This document shows positions 8,233-16,882 of a DNA stretch of 64,000 bases, piece by piece. A program made the translations under genes and the position numbers. How positions within the stretch are numbered: position 1 is the stretch's first letter; each line of letters starts with the position of its first letter. The stretch is taken from the IMG/VR virus record IMGVR_UViG_3300025122_000009, positions 1 to 64,000 of that record, one strand, 5' to 3'. The stretch is from a virus. Under the pieces are notes generated by a model. The model was given only the letters and a program-made list of their open reading frames with translations. It was not told where the DNA came from and searched no databases.

Positions 8233-10020
8233 ATGTCATTGTCACAGAAACAAATTAGAAAGATTATTCGAGAAGAACTTAAGAATATAAAGAATATTCA
8301 AAAGGTTATCCCACACCCCGCATTTCGAAAGTCCAAATGCACAGTTTATCTAAAAGAATCCAATGGTAAAATGAAAACAGTTTCATTTAATTCTCTTCGC
8401 AAGCAACAGAGAAAGGGTGTCTTTAGCGAACAACAAGTTCACGATATTTTAAAATCTTCTTTTGATCATGACATGCGTATGTTCAATCGTTACAGCGCTG
8501 CTTACACAAATTTAAGCCAACATATGATTTCTGAAGGTCTTATCGCTGAGAATGGAAAAATTACCAAGAAAGGGCGTCTTTTAGAGAGGAAAGAAAGAGG
8601 CGTCGTCTTGGTTGAAAGTGACATGCGAAAGTATGCCGCTAGTCTTATTTTGGAGCAAGAGGAAGAGGAAGAAATAGATGTTCAATCCATCAAAACCACA
8701 GGCCAGAAAGTTTTCGGCGCTATTGGCAAAGGTTTGAAAAAAGTTGGCAGTTTCTTGATGACCCCTTTTAAAGCATGGAAATGGTTTAAAGACAAGGTGT
8801 GGGAGGTGGTTTCTGGACTTTTTGCCAAGATTGGTCAGATGATTAGTGCTTTTGCACAAAAATACAACTTAGAGTGGTTACAGAATACCGTGTCGGGAAT
8901 TGAGAAGGTTATAGCTGCTGTCAAGAAATTTTGTGACAAAAATAAATGGGTCAAAATAATGTGCAATATGGTGCTCTCTGTCGCGCTCGCTTTTGCTATA
9001 AAAGCTGCTATCGGAGCAATTATGGCCGCAATGGGTGTCACTGCCTCTGGGCTGCTGATATCAGCCGCTGCTGGCACGGCATGTGCGGCAGGAGCCGTCG
9101 CTGGCGCTCTTGGTGAGGGCCCAGCACCCAAAAGCTTGTTAAAAGAAGTGGGCGCTTCTGATTTGTGCAACTTGGCAGCAACGGCAGCCACATCCACCAC
9201 AAACAACACTTTAAATTTGGTCAAGGGTGTCATTAAGTATCTGGCATCTGAAGAGGGCAACCTTGGTGCCGCCGCACAACAGGCCCTGGAGTTTGTCGAT
9301 AAATATCACGAGACGTTGACAGCAGCGGGTAAAGATATAGGCGTTGGAAGCGGTGCCAAATCAAAAGAGGTTCTTGAAAATCTTGGCAAAGCCGCCCGGG
9401 CGTGTAAGACTGAAGGTGCCCAGATGGTGGCGAAGGCTGTTGGGTTTATAAAAGAATATGGACTTGGATTAAAGGCCACCGCCGGCGCCGCCGACGCCCA
9501 CTCCTCCGGAGCCGCAGACACGACGTCGGATGCTTTTTTAGAGTTGGGCAGAGTGGCGATGTCAGACACCCAAGACAATTATCAAAAACTGTTCAATTTG
9601 GCAAAAGACATCCAGGGAGAGGGTTGGGATCCAAAGACTTTCGTTAACAGCGTTGTCAAGATGGGGTCCAATCTTGGCTTTGATTCCGTTCCGAAGTGGG
9701 CTGAATCTGCAGCAGAAGCTATGAAGGCCAGTGGCGAAATTTCTGCTGGATCTTTTGAAGCCGGCGAAGCCGCCGCAGAAGGGGCGACCACGTTTAAAGA
9801 CTGGATGCAAGAGATCGGGGGCCTCAAGAATCTGCTTGGACCGGCCGGCTTTGAGGGTAGACAGGCTGAATTCATCGAGGCCGCCAAGGCATTCAAGGAT
9901 TCAAAAACGGGAGAGGTGGGCTTCATGGCTTGGAAGGCGGCTGGCCAGCCCGCTTTGAAAGGGGCAATATTACAGGAAAATTTTAATCGGATACAGAGAT
10001 TAGCAGGAGTGTTGGCATGA
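8233..10020 (+). CDS. Large tagged protein with hydrophobic Ala/Gly core, probable internal capsid protein
   Basis: I place the start at ATG 8233 (AAAAAGGAAACAAAAA upstream) rather than 8191, because from there the N-terminus MSLSQKQIRKIIREELKN matches the peptide that opens the next six genes. The protein has 595 residues. Residues ~241-295 are Ala/Gly-rich and hydrophobic (VLSVALAFAIKAAIGAIMAA onward), enough for one or two membrane passes; the rest is charged or Ala-rich helix. A large protein with a capsid-targeting-like tag plus membrane segments would fit an ejected protein that lines or crosses the host envelope, but no homologue is recognised. A downstream gene overlaps its stop by ATGA. 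Confidence 0.7.
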   Translation: MSLSQKQIRKIIREELKNIKNIQKVIPHPAFRKSKCTVYLKESNGKMKTVSFNSLRKQQRKGVFSEQQVHDILKSSFDHDMRMFNRYSAAYTNLSQHMISEGLIAENGKITKKGRLLERKERGVVLVESDMRKYAASLILEQEEEEEIDVQSIKTTGQKVFGAIGKGLKKVGSFLMTPFKAWKWFKDKVWEVVSGLFAKIGQMISAFAQKYNLEWLQNTVSGIEKVIAAVKKFCDKNKWVKIMCNMVLSVALAFAIKAAIGAIMAAMGVTASGLLISAAAGTACAAGAVAGALGEGPAPKSLLKEVGASDLCNLAATAATSTTNNTLNLVKGVIKYLASEEGNLGAAAQQALEFVDKYHETLTAAGKDIGVGSGAKSKEVLENLGKAARACKTEGAQMVAKAVGFIKEYGLGLKATAGAADAHSSGAADTTSDAFLELGRVAMSDTQDNYQKLFNLAKDIQGEGWDPKTFVNSVVKMGSNLGFDSVPKWAESAAEAMKASGEISAGSFEAGEAAAEGATTFKDWMQEIGGLKNLLGPAGFEGRQAEFIEAAKAFKDSKTGEVGFMAWKAAGQPALKGAILQENFNRIQRLAGVLA

Positions 10021-10247
10021 AAATTACAAAGACAAGATTAAAGCAAATTATTCAAGAGGTTTTAGAAGAGGACTTTGGATCCCCAGGCCAGCCCGATTGG
10101 GAAGCCGAAGCGACAGCGATTGAACAATATCCTGAAACGCCCTCTTTGGAAGAGGGGGTGAGAGAACTTCTCGACCAGTGGCCTGACAAGCGGCACCCTT
10201 ATTATCAGGATTTGGAAAATCTTTATACTCAATTTACAACAGGATAA
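10017..10247 (+). CDS. Small tagged protein (76 aa)
   Basis: It starts in an ATGA overlap with the previous stop. The first residues MKITKTRLKQIIQEVLEE belong to the shared N-terminal peptide family and contain L-E-E, matching the (L/I)-x-E cleavage rule of T4-type prohead proteases. The remaining ~55 residues are acidic with no recognised domain. In this model the mature product would be a short acidic peptide released inside the capsid. Function unknown. Confidence 0.65.
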   Translation: MKITKTRLKQIIQEVLEEDFGSPGQPDWEAEATAIEQYPETPSLEEGVRELLDQWPDKRHPYYQDLENLYTQFTTG

Positions 10248-10253
10248 ATTAGC

Positions 10254-10691
10254 ATGAAACTTACAAGATCACATCTCAGGCAACTTATTCGAGAAGTAAT
10301 ACAAAAAGAGGGAATTGGGGATTGGCTGGATCGCATGAGGGCTGGCGAAGAATCCTCCGGAGCAGCGTATCGTGAAAAACTGGCGGCGCACGAAAAAGAA
10401 AAAGAAGAAAGGAAGAAGGGGAAGAAGAAAAGCTTTTTCGGATCAGAGTTCGGAAGCGGCCTCGAAAAAGCTTTAAGAGAAGAGGAAGAAGAAATGTCAG
10501 AGGCAAAACGTGCACGGCCGGCTGAATTTAAGTCGGGAGATAAAGTGACCCACGAGGAATACGGGACAGGCACCGTAACTCACCCGGGAGCGTCTACTGA
10601 TGCTACAGGGGGTCGAGAGGTTTCTGTTAAGTGGGATGATCCGGATATCGGATCCCGAAGAGCAATTGAGGCGAACCTTAAAAAGAAATAA
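10254..10691 (+). CDS. Tagged protein with C-terminal beta-barrel-like domain (145 aa)
   Basis: The N-terminus MKLTRSHLRQLIREVIQKEG is a copy of the shared tag; (L/I)-x-E occurs as I-R-E. A strongly charged helical middle follows (nt ~10390-10500, K/E-rich). The C-terminal ~55 residues (KSGDKVTHEEYGTGTVTHPG, then REVSVKWDD) resemble a small SH3/KOW/CarD-like barrel of the kind found at the C-terminus of UvrD-type helicases (GdkVxHxxFGxGxV). That part may bind protein or nucleic acid. It shares an operon with the other tagged genes. Confidence 0.65.
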   Translation: MKLTRSHLRQLIREVIQKEGIGDWLDRMRAGEESSGAAYREKLAAHEKEKEERKKGKKKSFFGSEFGSGLEKALREEEEEMSEAKRARPAEFKSGDKVTHEEYGTGTVTHPGASTDATGGREVSVKWDDPDIGSRRAIEANLKKK

Positions 10692-10703
10692 AGGAGAAGT
10701 GTC

Positions 10704-10832
10704 ATGAGATTGAGGGATATGGATCTAGAGAGAACAATTGCCAGAATCGATGAAAATATTTCGGATTGGCATTCAATGGCAGAACTGGAAGAAGCTTATG
10801 AGCTTTGGACATGGCACCCAGGAATGGGATAA
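10704..10832 (+). CDS. Small hypothetical protein (42 aa)
   Basis: The ATG at 10704 follows an AAAGGAGAAGTGTC ribosome site, which is why I accept this short frame. The product begins MRLRDMDLERTIARIDENIS and ends WTWHPGMG; it lacks the shared tag. It is acidic and probably helical. It lies between two tagged genes with small gaps. Function unknown. Confidence 0.5.
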   Translation: MRLRDMDLERTIARIDENISDWHSMAELEEAYELWTWHPGMG

Positions 10833-10866
10833 TTTAAACTAGGAGAACAAAAATAGGAATATTATT

Positions 10867-11103
10867 ATGAAGCTCGCAAAATCAAAACTTAAACAGGTTA
10901 TCAAAGAAGAGCTAGAAAATATCTTGAGTGAGAAAGAAGATGATAAGTGGATCCAGGATGCCGAAGAAGATATTGAGAAGCGTGGGACTGAAGGCGTCTG
11001 TACAGGAGACAAGTTCGGGAGCGACAGTTGCCCTCCTGACAGCAAAAGATATAATTTAGCAAAGACATTTCGCAAGATGGCGAAAAAGAGGAAGAAAAAA
11101 TGA
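10867..11103 (+). CDS. Small tagged protein (78 aa)
   Basis: The N-terminus MKLAKSKLKQVIKEELENIL followed by S-E is a clear copy of the shared tag and ends in L-S-E. The remainder carries two Cys residues (GVCTGDKFGSDSCPPDSKR) and a very basic tail (FRKMAKKRKKK) that could bind DNA. Its stop overlaps the next start as ATGA. Consistent with a small internal or DNA-binding virion protein; unproven. Confidence 0.65.
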   Translation: MKLAKSKLKQVIKEELENILSEKEDDKWIQDAEEDIEKRGTEGVCTGDKFGSDSCPPDSKRYNLAKTFRKMAKKRKKK

Positions 11104-11540
11104 AGCTAACTAAGATGAGACTTAAGCAAATTATCAAAGAAGAGATTAAAAGGGTGTTGCATGAAAGTTGGGGTGATACAGGCTTACGTGGAATGGCCGG
11201 CACCGACCCCGATTTCAGCATGACGACGGGCATGAAACCCAAGGGCGAACGTTCTCAAGCCGTAACCGGGTTGGAGCCAGGACGCCAACGCAGTGGTGAA
11301 ACATACAAGAAGAAGGGCCGAGATCTTAAGAGCCGTGATAAAGACGCAACTTTCGCTCGGAACAGCATTAAGCTCGATCTAAAAGACCGTGGCGCGGACA
11401 TTGATGCTGTGCCTGGAGCCTTCATGCGCCTCCTCGGCCATCTGGAGACAAACGAAGTCGATGAAGCAGTGGCCTTGGCCATCGAAATGGGCGCTCAAGA
11501 CGACGGAGATCTGGCGAGTGAATTTGACATGTACACTTAA
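11100..11540 (+). CDS. Tagged protein (146 aa)
   Basis: The N-terminus MKLTKMRLKQIIKEEIKRVL followed by H-E ends the tag in L-H-E. After a linker rich in Gly, Lys and Arg, the C-terminal ~65 residues (nt ~11340-11530) form an acidic helical unit ending DGDLASEFDMYT. I recognise no domain. ATGA coupling to the preceding gene suggests coordinated translation of the tagged set. Confidence 0.65.
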   Translation: MKLTKMRLKQIIKEEIKRVLHESWGDTGLRGMAGTDPDFSMTTGMKPKGERSQAVTGLEPGRQRSGETYKKKGRDLKSRDKDATFARNSIKLDLKDRGADIDAVPGAFMRLLGHLETNEVDEAVALAIEMGAQDDGDLASEFDMYT

Positions 11541-11564
11541 GAATAATGGTCAAGGAATTCTAAT

Positions 11565-11912
11565 ATGAAGCTTACAAAATCAAGACTTAAACAAATTATT
11601 AAAGAAGAAATAGAACACGTTTTAAAAGAACTCGGCGCTGGCTATGGCGGAACAAACCCAGAGTTTACGGCAGCAGTGGCGCGAGAACCCGCCACAGCAG
11701 ACAAGTGCGCCGACTTGAGGGCGCAGCTTGACGATTCGCCAACGGCATCTGATGCGGAGTGGATGAAAACAAAAAGAGAACTTAAACGCTTAGGGTGTGA
11801 AGATCGGGGCCCCGAGTGGGGGGCGGGACGTCCGAAGAAAAGCTCTATCCCTTATTCCGAACGCGACTTCATCATGGGACATACGGGCGGCTATCGCGCT
11901 GCGGAGGAGTAA
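11565..11912 (+). CDS. Tagged protein (115 aa)
   Basis: The N-terminus MKLTKSRLKQIIKEEIEHVL followed by K-E is the most canonical tag copy and ends in L-K-E. Residues after the tag include two spaced Cys (DKCADLRAQL and RLGCEDRG) in a helical segment. No known domain is recognised. Its tag DNA is nearly identical to that of the next copy at 11918, which suggests recent duplication. Confidence 0.65.
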   Translation: MKLTKSRLKQIIKEEIEHVLKELGAGYGGTNPEFTAAVAREPATADKCADLRAQLDDSPTASDAEWMKTKRELKRLGCEDRGPEWGAGRPKKSSIPYSERDFIMGHTGGYRAAEE

Positions 11913-11917
11913 AACGT

Positions 11918-11986
11918 ATGAAACTCACCAAATCAAGACTTAAGCAAATTATCAAAGAAGAAATAAGGTCGATGATTTATGAATGA
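11918..11986 (+). CDS. Tag-only peptide ended by UGA; frame continues to 12127
   Basis: ATG 11918 (GCGGAGGAGT upstream) opens MKLTKSRLKQIIKEEI then R-S-M-I-Y-E, and TGA at 11984-11986 follows immediately. The 22-residue product is exactly one tag, ending in I-Y-E, the expected protease site. The same frame then stays open for 46 codons (PERDASREEDVIFIGEKEDH and on) to TGA at 12125-12127, with the acidic composition of the neighbours. The next base after the first TGA is C, a context known to favour readthrough. Either the gene was recently broken by a nonsense change, or readthrough makes a 69-codon product. Confidence 0.5.
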   Translation: MKLTKSRLKQIIKEEIRSMIYE

Positions 11987-12123
11987 CCTGAGAGAGATGC
12001 TTCCCGTGAGGAAGAAGATGTTATATTTATAGGGGAAAAAGAAGACCACCCGGGCCAATCATGTGACGAGGCCCATCCAGAGTATAAATCCCATGAAGAA
12101 TGGGAAACCAGCCAAAAAACTTC

Positions 12124-12152
12124 TTGACATTTGCCTTCATTTATTAGATAAT
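12124..12152 (+). promoter_or_regulatory. Sigma70-type promoter before the gp46/47-like fusion
   Basis: TTGACA (12124-12129) and GATAAT (12147-12152) are separated by exactly 17 bases. The -35 box is perfect and the -10 box has one mismatch. It lies 33 bases before the recombination nuclease gene, directly after the tagged-gene cluster, and would serve host RNA polymerase early in infection. Confidence 0.75.
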
Positions 12153-12184
12153 AGAACAGACGAATTAATACCCACGAGGTTTGA

Positions 12185-15100
12185 ATGAAGTTTGCCCATA
12201 TCGCAGATACCCATATTAAAAATCTAAAATACCATCATGAATATAAAATCGTATTTGAGAAATTATATGACCACTTGCGAAAAGAAAAAGTTGATTATAT
12301 AATTCACTGTGGAGATATTGCACATACAAAAACACAATTATCTCCAGAATTTGTGGAGATGTGTACAGATTTTTTTAGAAGCTTGGCAGACATAGCGCCC
12401 ACCTATGTTATTCTCGGCAATCATGACGGCAATCTAAAGAACTCAAGTAGACAAGACGCGATCACTCCGATTGTGGATGCCCTAGAACATCCCAACTTAC
12501 ATTTGTTGAAAGATTCTGGCGAAGTAATATTGAACGACGATTTTGCTTTAAATGTTCTTTCAGTCTTTGATATGGATAACTGGTGTGATCCTTCGGATTA
12601 TAACAAAGTCAACATTGCTCTTTACCACGGGTCAATTAGTGGCTGTAAAACAGATTTAGATTGGGTGATGGAACATGGAGAAAATGATATATCTGTATTC
12701 GAAGAATTTGATTATGCCTTCCTAGGCGATATTCACAAGACCAACCAAATACTTGATGAGGAAGAAAAAATTCGTTATGCCGGTTCTACTGTCCAGCAGA
12801 ACCATGGAGAAACAAATGATAAGGGATTTTTGATATGGGATATCAAAGATAAAAATACTTTCACCTGTAATCATATCGAACTTTTAAACCCCAAACCCTT
12901 CATCACCATCGAGCTTACTCCAAAGGGTAGAATTCCCAAAGGCACCCAGGTCCAAGAAGGGGCACGCTTAAGACTTGTGACAAATAATAATTTGCCTCTC
13001 CACACGATGCGAAAAGCAGTAGATGTAGCGAAGGTGAAATATAAACCAGAAACCATTACATTTTTAAATCGCTCGGCTGGGGATAGAGGAGACGTTAAAC
13101 ATCTTACTCACGGACTAGTCGAAGAAGATCTCAGAGACATAACTGTACAGGAAGAATTCATTAGTGAGTATGTTAAGGACTACGAAGCAGACGATGAAAC
13201 TTTAGAAAAAGTTTATGAATTGAATAGAAAATATAATGCCATGGCCGAAGCGGAAGAAGAGGTCTCAAGAAATATTAACTGGAAATTGAAAAAATTTGAG
13301 TGGGACAACTTATTTAACTATGGAGAGGGCAATAGTGTTGACTTTACTAATCTAAATGGAATTGTTGGAATATTTGGTAAAAACTATTCAGGAAAATCGA
13401 GCATTATTGACGGTATCCTTTATACTCTTTTCAATTCTACTTCTAAGAATGAAAGGAAAAATTTAAATATTATCAATCAAAACAAAGAAAACTGCAGCGG
13501 CAAATTAGAACTCACCATTGGTGATGACTTGTATACCATAGAAAGAACTACTGAGAAATATATTAAAAAGCTTAAGGGAGATGAAACTTTAGAAGCTAAA
13601 ACCAATATTGAATTTAATAGCTGCAATTCTGTCACCGGAGAGGTGGTTAGCCATAACGGGCTGACACGAAATGGCACAGATAAAAATATTCGCAAATATC
13701 TAGGCACCTTAGACGATTTTCTCATGACCTCGATGTCCTCTCAATTGGGTTCTCTTGCGTTCATTAACGAGGGATCGACACGGCGCAAAGAATTATTAGC
13801 CAAGTTCCTTGATCTGGAAATTTTTGAAAGAAAATATCGCATGGCCAAAGAGGATATTGTCGATTTGCGAGGCGCCCTTAAAAGTTTGGAGGGCAAAGAG
13901 TTCGATGAAGAAACAAAAAAAGCAGCGAAAGACTTGGTGTGGAATCAGGAACAGACAGAAGAGCACGAGGCAAAATGTGCACAATATAAAGAAACAATTG
14001 AAGAATTACAAAGCGAAGTAGGTGAGTTGGATGAAAAGATAAGCTCAATCCCAGCAGAGATTATAAACATTATTGATGTCAAAGAATCTATTTCTAAGCA
14101 TGAAGAGTTAATAGAAAGCCTGAAGGAAGTAAACAAAGAGGTTTCAAAAAAGATTGACTTAAATCAAATTTATTACGAGAAGATTGAAGCTTTTTTGGAG
14201 ACATTTGATATTCAAGAATATCGAGGCAAAAAGGATGTGATTATTGCCAAGAGGGCCGAACTTACACAGTTCATTGCCGATCTGGGGATAGAAAGTGATA
14301 AGAAAACTCGGTACATCAAAAAAGAAAGACTCCTTAATGAGGTGCCGTGTGGTTCTGAATTTTCCCATTGTAAATTCATCAAAGATGCCTATAAAGCTGT
14401 GGGGTTAATGACCGAGAGCACGCAGAAGATCGCTGATTTGAGCATCGCTATTAACCAAAAGGGCGAAGAAATTCGGGGGATGGACTGCGATCAGGTAGAT
14501 GATTATATTGACAAGTATACTCAGGTACTCGAAAAGAAAAACACAACAGCTACGGAGTTGGCCAACGATCAGATCAATTTTGAAAAGAACAAGGCTGAAT
14601 TGGCAAGGCAAGATATTTCTTTGGTTGAGTTACGCAAAAAAGAAGGAGAATACGAAGAAAACCGAGAAACTATTGAAAACTTGGAGACTTTAAACAAGGA
14701 GAAGAAAGATAAAAATAAGCGGCTTAGAAAACACCAACAAGAGCTTAAAGCGTGTAATGAAGAAATACTAGAATTTTATAAAGAGCACGGATCTCTAGAA
14801 CAGAAGTTAAACAACCTTCTAGAGCAGCAGAGAGAGTTGGCCGAGTTGCGTGAAGAATATGCTGCTTATGATTTGTTTATGCGCTGTATGCACAGTAACG
14901 GTATTTCTTATGATATTATTAAAAAGAAGCTCCCCATTGTTAATGAAGAGATTTCTAAGGTCTTGGCCAATGTCGTTGATTTTGAAGTCTTTTTTGATGA
15001 CGATGGTAAAAAGCTAGACATATACCTTAAGCACCCCAAGCATGATGCTCGCCCTATTGAAATGGGTTCCGGAGCAGAAAAAACAATTGCTGCTATGGCT

Positions 15101-15337
15101 ATGCGGTTAGCGTTGTTATCAGTTTCCAGTCTACCTAAATCTAATATTTTTATTCTCGATGAGCCAGCGACTGCTTTAGATGCTGAAAATATGGACGGCT
15201 TCGTTAGGATACTAGAAATGGTTAAGAATTATTATCAGACAGTTTTTCTTATTTCTCACGTGGATAGCTTGAAGGATATCGCAGATATAACAATTGATAT
15301 TGACAAAAAAGATGGTTATGCATTTGTTAATCATTAA
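12185..15337 (+). CDS. Fused Mre11/Rad50-type (SbcD-SbcC; gp47-gp46) recombination nuclease
   Basis: This 1,050-residue protein joins two proteins that are separate in T4 and E. coli. Residues 1 to ~340 form the SbcD/gp47 phosphoesterase: HIADTHIKN (D8, H10), HCGDIAHTK, LGNHDGN, ALYHGSI and FLGDIHKTNQ are the metal-binding motifs. From ~365 on it is SbcC/gp46: Walker A GIFGKNYSGKSSIIDG near residue 395, a long coiled coil, and a C-terminal signature MGSGAEKTI plus Walker B IFILDEPATALDAE. The coiled-coil apex has PCGSEFSHC (nt ~14344), a C-x6-C pair instead of the usual zinc-hook CxxC. The complex trims DNA ends for recombination-dependent replication and host DNA breakdown. Confidence 0.92.
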   Translation: MKFAHIADTHIKNLKYHHEYKIVFEKLYDHLRKEKVDYIIHCGDIAHTKTQLSPEFVEMCTDFFRSLADIAPTYVILGNHDGNLKNSSRQDAITPIVDALEHPNLHLLKDSGEVILNDDFALNVLSVFDMDNWCDPSDYNKVNIALYHGSISGCKTDLDWVMEHGENDISVFEEFDYAFLGDIHKTNQILDEEEKIRYAGSTVQQNHGETNDKGFLIWDIKDKNTFTCNHIELLNPKPFITIELTPKGRIPKGTQVQEGARLRLVTNNNLPLHTMRKAVDVAKVKYKPETITFLNRSAGDRGDVKHLTHGLVEEDLRDITVQEEFISEYVKDYEADDETLEKVYELNRKYNAMAEAEEEVSRNINWKLKKFEWDNLFNYGEGNSVDFTNLNGIVGIFGKNYSGKSSIIDGILYTLFNSTSKNERKNLNIINQNKENCSGKLELTIGDDLYTIERTTEKYIKKLKGDETLEAKTNIEFNSCNSVTGEVVSHNGLTRNGTDKNIRKYLGTLDDFLMTSMSSQLGSLAFINEGSTRRKELLAKFLDLEIFERKYRMAKEDIVDLRGALKSLEGKEFDEETKKAAKDLVWNQEQTEEHEAKCAQYKETIEELQSEVGELDEKISSIPAEIINIIDVKESISKHEELIESLKEVNKEVSKKIDLNQIYYEKIEAFLETFDIQEYRGKKDVIIAKRAELTQFIADLGIESDKKTRYIKKERLLNEVPCGSEFSHCKFIKDAYKAVGLMTESTQKIADLSIAINQKGEEIRGMDCDQVDDYIDKYTQVLEKKNTTATELANDQINFEKNKAELARQDISLVELRKKEGEYEENRETIENLETLNKEKKDKNKRLRKHQQELKACNEEILEFYKEHGSLEQKLNNLLEQQRELAELREEYAAYDLFMRCMHSNGISYDIIKKKLPIVNEEISKVLANVVDFEVFFDDDGKKLDIYLKHPKHDARPIEMGSGAEKTIAAMAMRLALLSVSSLPKSNIFILDEPATALDAENMDGFVRILEMVKNYYQTVFLISHVDSLKDIADITIDIDKKDGYAFVNH

Positions 15338-15364
15338 ACTATTTACTGCGTATAGGAGGACAAT

Positions 15365-15553
15365 ATGTTGAGACACGCAGTAGATAAATTTTTAACCAAA
15401 GTGATATCACGAAAACTTTTAGTATGGGGCACAGCAACGGGGCTTCTTTTCTTTTCTAATTTGAGTTCCTCGGATTGGGTCGCCGTTAGCTTAGTATATA
15501 TTGGTTCCCAAGGCGCCGCCGATCTGGCCAAAGCCTGGAAACATGGTGTGTAA
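15365..15553 (+). CDS. Small membrane protein, possible holin
   Basis: This 62-residue protein starts after a strong TATAGGAGGACAAT ribosome site. It has two hydrophobic stretches (VWGTATGLLFFSNL and WVAVSLVYIGSQGAA) flanked by basic N- and C-termini, the layout of a small two-pass membrane protein. It is followed, with a one-base overlap, by a probable inner-membrane spanin, so a holin or lysis role fits. No endolysin gene is visible nearby; it may lie outside the window. The function is inferred from layout only. Confidence 0.6.
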   Translation: MLRHAVDKFLTKVISRKLLVWGTATGLLFFSNLSSSDWVAVSLVYIGSQGAADLAKAWKHGV

Positions 15554-15966
15554 TGAGCTTTCTTGCCATTAAAGCATTTCTCAAAAAAACATGGGTGTGG
15601 TTTAAGAAAAATTGGTATGCACCTGTTGTTGTGCTTTATACTCTTGTTTTGTGGGTTGTATTTCGTAGAGGAGATAAGGCTTACGAAGTATTGCAGGCCC
15701 GAGACCAGAGTTACAAAGCTCAAATAAAAGCAATTAATGACGCGCATGATGCCGAAATTGCCGAAAGGAATAAAGTAATTAAAAAATACACGGAGATAAT
15801 CTCGGCTCTTGAAAAACAATATGCGGATAATAAATTAGTATTAGAAAGCAAAAAGAAAAAAGAGATAAAGAAAATCGTAGAAGAGTATAAAGATGATCCA
15901 GCAGGGCTGGCAAAAGTTATGAGCGAAAAATTTGGATTTGTATATGCTAAAAAGGAGGAAGCATGA
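15553..15966 (+). CDS. Putative inner-membrane spanin (137 aa)
   Basis: A basic N-terminus precedes a single membrane segment at residues ~22-38 (APVVVLYTLVLWVVF), followed by ~90 residues of charged coiled coil (nt 15680-15890). This is the topology of an i-spanin: anchored in the inner membrane with a periplasmic coil that contacts an outer-membrane lipoprotein. The ATG overlaps the preceding stop by one base and its own stop overlaps the next start. Homology is not claimed. Confidence 0.5.
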   Translation: MSFLAIKAFLKKTWVWFKKNWYAPVVVLYTLVLWVVFRRGDKAYEVLQARDQSYKAQIKAINDAHDAEIAERNKVIKKYTEIISALEKQYADNKLVLESKKKKEIKKIVEEYKDDPAGLAKVMSEKFGFVYAKKEEA

Positions 15967-16448
15967 TAAAGAAGTTATTAATTTTGGCGGGTCTGGGAGC
16001 AGCTGTTTTTGCGTGTGCCACTAACGACTACCAAAACTATACTCCTGGAATTGTAATCTCGGCTGTTGAATATGATAACAAGCCTTACTCTCTAGGTTGT
16101 AAAGGAGAGTTCAAATGTGAGAAGGAAACACTTGAATGTGTGTATTACTTCCATGAGGAAGCCCAAAAGCGTATTGATGGGGCCAAGGCTTTAATAAAAA
16201 AGGATGCTGAAAATATTCCTGTAGCCATCGAATTCTATAATGCGTTATGTAATTTGTACCAAGTTAAAACACATCTGAAGGTACTCAAAGAAGAAGATAG
16301 GGAAGACTGGGACATATTAGAAAAGACGGGCCTAATTAGACAAACGGATTTGGTTGCGCTGATATTGGCGGTAAAGATTCGTGAATTGGAATTAGAGAGT
16401 AGAGGAGACTGTAATGAAGCAACTAGTTGTCCTAGCCGTAGTTTTTAA
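15963..16448 (+). CDS. Exported protein, possible outer-membrane spanin (161 aa)
   Basis: The N-terminus MIKKLLILAGLGAAVFACAT is a signal sequence ending at Cys18. The residues before it (VFAC) only partly fit a lipobox, so lipoprotein processing is possible but not certain. The mature part has further Cys pairs (GCKGEFKCEKETLECVYY) and a helical C-terminal half. Following a putative i-spanin by a 4-base overlap, it could be the o-spanin partner. It is longer than typical o-spanins. The next gene begins inside its end. Confidence 0.5.
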   Translation: MIKKLLILAGLGAAVFACATNDYQNYTPGIVISAVEYDNKPYSLGCKGEFKCEKETLECVYYFHEEAQKRIDGAKALIKKDAENIPVAIEFYNALCNLYQVKTHLKVLKEEDREDWDILEKTGLIRQTDLVALILAVKIRELELESRGDCNEATSCPSRSF

Positions 16449-16872
16449 TATTATATTTCCGGCGCCCTTGTTTGCCCAGGCAATTCCTTCTGAGCCTCCA
16501 AAAATTGTTGATCTGAAAAAAGATGAGAAAGCACCCTTTACTGGAGTCTTGCTAAACTCCACTGCCGGCGCACAGATGTTGGCAAATCAAAAGTTTACTG
16601 AAGCAGGATGTAAGTTAAAAGTAGATTTTGAATTAAAGAAATTAAAAGCTCAACACGATTTGATGATGGAGAGCTTGAAAATTTCTATGAAAGCCTCAGA
16701 AAACAAGTATACTTCACTCCTAAAGATTAAAGATGAAGAAGTTGAAAGGTTAAGCTCGATTGCCCTAGAGCGGCCAAATGATTATGCACATTGGTGGGCC
16801 GCCGGCGGCTTTATTGCAGGGGCGCTGGTTTCAATTGGAATATTTTATGCAGCCTCACAAGCAAGTAAATAG
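16414..16872 (+). CDS. Exported coiled-coil protein with C-terminal membrane anchor (152 aa)
   Basis: The N-terminus MKQLVVLAVVFNIIFPAPLF then AQA is a clear signal peptide with an A-x-A-type site. A periplasmic coiled coil (nt ~16600-16760) follows, then a C-terminal membrane segment (AAGGFIAGALVSIGIFYAAS). A secreted coil anchored by its C-terminus resembles unimolecular spanins or inner-membrane lysis accessories in reverse topology. The start lies 35 bases inside the previous gene behind AGAGGAGACTGTA, so the cassette is tightly coupled. Role in lysis is inferred from neighbours. Confidence 0.5.
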   Translation: MKQLVVLAVVFNIIFPAPLFAQAIPSEPPKIVDLKKDEKAPFTGVLLNSTAGAQMLANQKFTEAGCKLKVDFELKKLKAQHDLMMESLKISMKASENKYTSLLKIKDEEVERLSSIALERPNDYAHWWAAGGFIAGALVSIGIFYAASQASK

Positions 16873-16882
16873 GTAATTTATC

